Shown here: positions 63,068-64,000 of the stretch, piece after piece
How positions within the stretch are numbered: the stretch's first letter is position 1
How the letters are laid out: every line of letters starts with the position of its first letter
The notes under the pieces: generated by a model
The model's database searches: none
What the model saw: only the letters and a program-made list of their open reading frames with translations
Told to the model about the DNA's origin: nothing
Origin: Ralstonia thomasii
Lineage (GTDB): Bacteria > Pseudomonadota > Gammaproteobacteria > Burkholderiales > Burkholderiaceae
DNA: 64,000 nucleotides
Direction: 5' to 3' (one strand)
Assembly: GCF_958405895.1 (NCBI RefSeq)
Contig: NZ_CATZAR010000005.1
Position numbers and translations under genes: made by a program

Positions 63068-64000
63068 TCATGACTTGGCGGGCTGCTCGCTCGGCGCCGG
63101 CGGCGCGGGCGGCTGGGACCGCTGCGCGGGAATCTTGCCGGCCTTGACGTCGTCGTACCAAAGTTCGTGGTGCTCCTTCGCCCAGGCCTCGTCGACATAA
63201 CCGTCACGCATGGCGCGGTAAGCGCCTTCCATGCCGATCGTGCCCATGTAGATGTGGCCCAGCGACATGCTCATCATGCCCACCGCCGCGATCGCGTGAA
63301 TGACCTCGGCCAGTTGCATCGTGCTGCGGTAGTAATCCACGCCCGGGACGATGCGATCGAGCGTCCAGCCCGAAGCCGACAGGATCAGCCCAAACACGAC
63401 GAGCCCGCCCCAGAACCAGAGTTTCTCGCCCGCATTGAAGCGGTGCGACGGCACTTCGGCGCCGTGCTCTCCGGCAAACATGCCCCCCAGGCTCAGCAGC
63501 CATTTCACGTCGCCCTGGCGCGGCAGGTTGTCCCGCACCCAAATCACGAAGGCCACGATGATGCTGACCGTGAAGAGCGGGCCCACCAGGTTGTGCAGGT
63601 TTTTCAGCAAATACGTCAGCCAGCCGAACAACTGATGACCGAGGATCGGCAACAGGAAATGCTTGCCCCACAGCATGACGATGCCCGACACGCCGAGCGT
63701 GACGAAGGAGATCGCCATCGTCCAGTGCACGTAGCGCTCGGTGGGCGTGAAGCGCTCGATCTTGCGGCCCGTAGGCGCTTCTTTTAGCGGGATCATGCCG
63801 CGCCAAAGGAAGAAGGCCAGGATGGCCGACGGCACCAGCACCATGAGCCAACCGCCCCACACGGTGATCACGCCATTGCGGAACAGCCGCCATTTCTGCC
63901 CGGTGCGCTGGATCAGCACGCCGGCTTCCAGCCCGGGAATGCTGGCGTAGTGCGCCTGATCGGAGTTCACCTCGCGCCAGACGGGCGCGTTGTTGCCCGG
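63068..64000 (-). CDS. Formate dehydrogenase gamma subunit (cytochrome b556), 5' end outside the window
   Basis: The frame from the right edge to 63068 encodes 310 residues. It contains several membrane segments with the family features ERYVHWTMAISFVTLGVSG, NLHNLVGPLFTVSIIVAF, SGWTLDRIVPGVDYYRS, and HAIAAVGMMSMSLGHIYMGT. The histidines in these segments would bind two b haems passing electrons from formate to quinone. The frame stays open past the GTG at 63970 with PGNNAPVWREVN upstream, so the start lies outside the window. fdhD, 1.1 kb downstream on the same strand, supports the assignment. Confidence 0.9.
   Translation of the reverse strand, partial: PGNNAPVWREVNSDQAHYASIPGLEAGVLIQRTGQKWRLFRNGVITVWGGWLMVLVPSAILAFFLWRGMIPLKEAPTGRKIERFTPTERYVHWTMAISFVTLGVSGIVMLWGKHFLLPILGHQLFGWLTYLLKNLHNLVGPLFTVSIIVAFVIWVRDNLPRQGDVKWLLSLGGMFAGEHGAEVPSHRFNAGEKLWFWGGLVVFGLILSASGWTLDRIVPGVDYYRSTMQLAEVIHAIAAVGMMSMSLGHIYMGTIGMEGAYRAMRDGYVDEAWAKEHHELWYDDVKAGKIPAQRSQPPAPPAPSEQPAKS

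Overview
The window is a high-GC betaproteobacterial chromosome segment, most likely from Ralstonia (R. pickettii / R. insidiosa group or a near relative). This rests on gene order and protein features: serS beside tRNA-Ser, then rarA, lolA, ftsK and trxB; nadE with a P-II gene; a hemD-hemX fusion between hemC and hemY; ppc, argH and a large basic-amino-acid decarboxylase. The species is inferred from family knowledge, not searched.

The window has two parts. The left part (about 1.15 to 27.19 kb) is a mosaic accessory region. It is bounded by two direct repeats that copy the sequence next to the tRNA-Ser(CGA) 3' end (1147-1366 and 27036-27194). From left to right it holds: an NO-response pair (hemerythrin and DUF2249) behind a good NsrR operator; an FNR-type regulator with its iron-sulfur cysteines; an orphan sdhB with a cupin; and a minus-strand nitrate respiration operon, narG-narH-narJ-narI-ppiC-narK. 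Next come a scar of integrase, IS3 and restriction-gene fragments; a TRIC channel with an M20 amidohydrolase; and a thiol/metal-looking module (DUF2946, beta-barrel protein with a Cys-x2-Cys-x-Cys start, TlpA-like thioredoxin) bracketed by a 32-bp repeat. The last block is a minus-strand run of cytochrome c, Tat-exported dehydrogenase small subunit, GMC flavoprotein, ribbon-helix-helix protein, glyoxalase I, an internally deleted gshA and glyoxalase II. Broken genes are frequent here: IS3 pieces, an integrase N-terminus, CoA-transferase and lipoprotein fragments, and a frameshifted DUF3489 gene.

The right part (27.2 to 64 kb) is mostly core genome: tRNA-Ser(CGA) and serS, rarA, lolA, ftsK, trxB, an Smr endonuclease, a second TRIC channel, nadE-methyltransferase-glnB, ppa, an aldehyde dehydrogenase-SDR-MFS cassette, hemC-hemDX-hemY, ppc, a ferritin-like protein facing an ECF sigma/anti-sigma pair, argH, the decarboxylase, dcd, fdhD, sodC and the start of a formate dehydrogenase cluster (cytochrome b subunit, cut by the window end). 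Scars here are a 5'-damaged LysR gene beside rarA and a 3' MFS fragment after ppc.

Functionally, the accessory region adds anaerobic nitrate respiration with oxygen sensing and NO control, and a periplasmic oxidation plus glyoxalase operon that I consider the most interesting unrecognised unit. Starts were chosen from visible ribosome binding sites and overlaps. No database search was possible.
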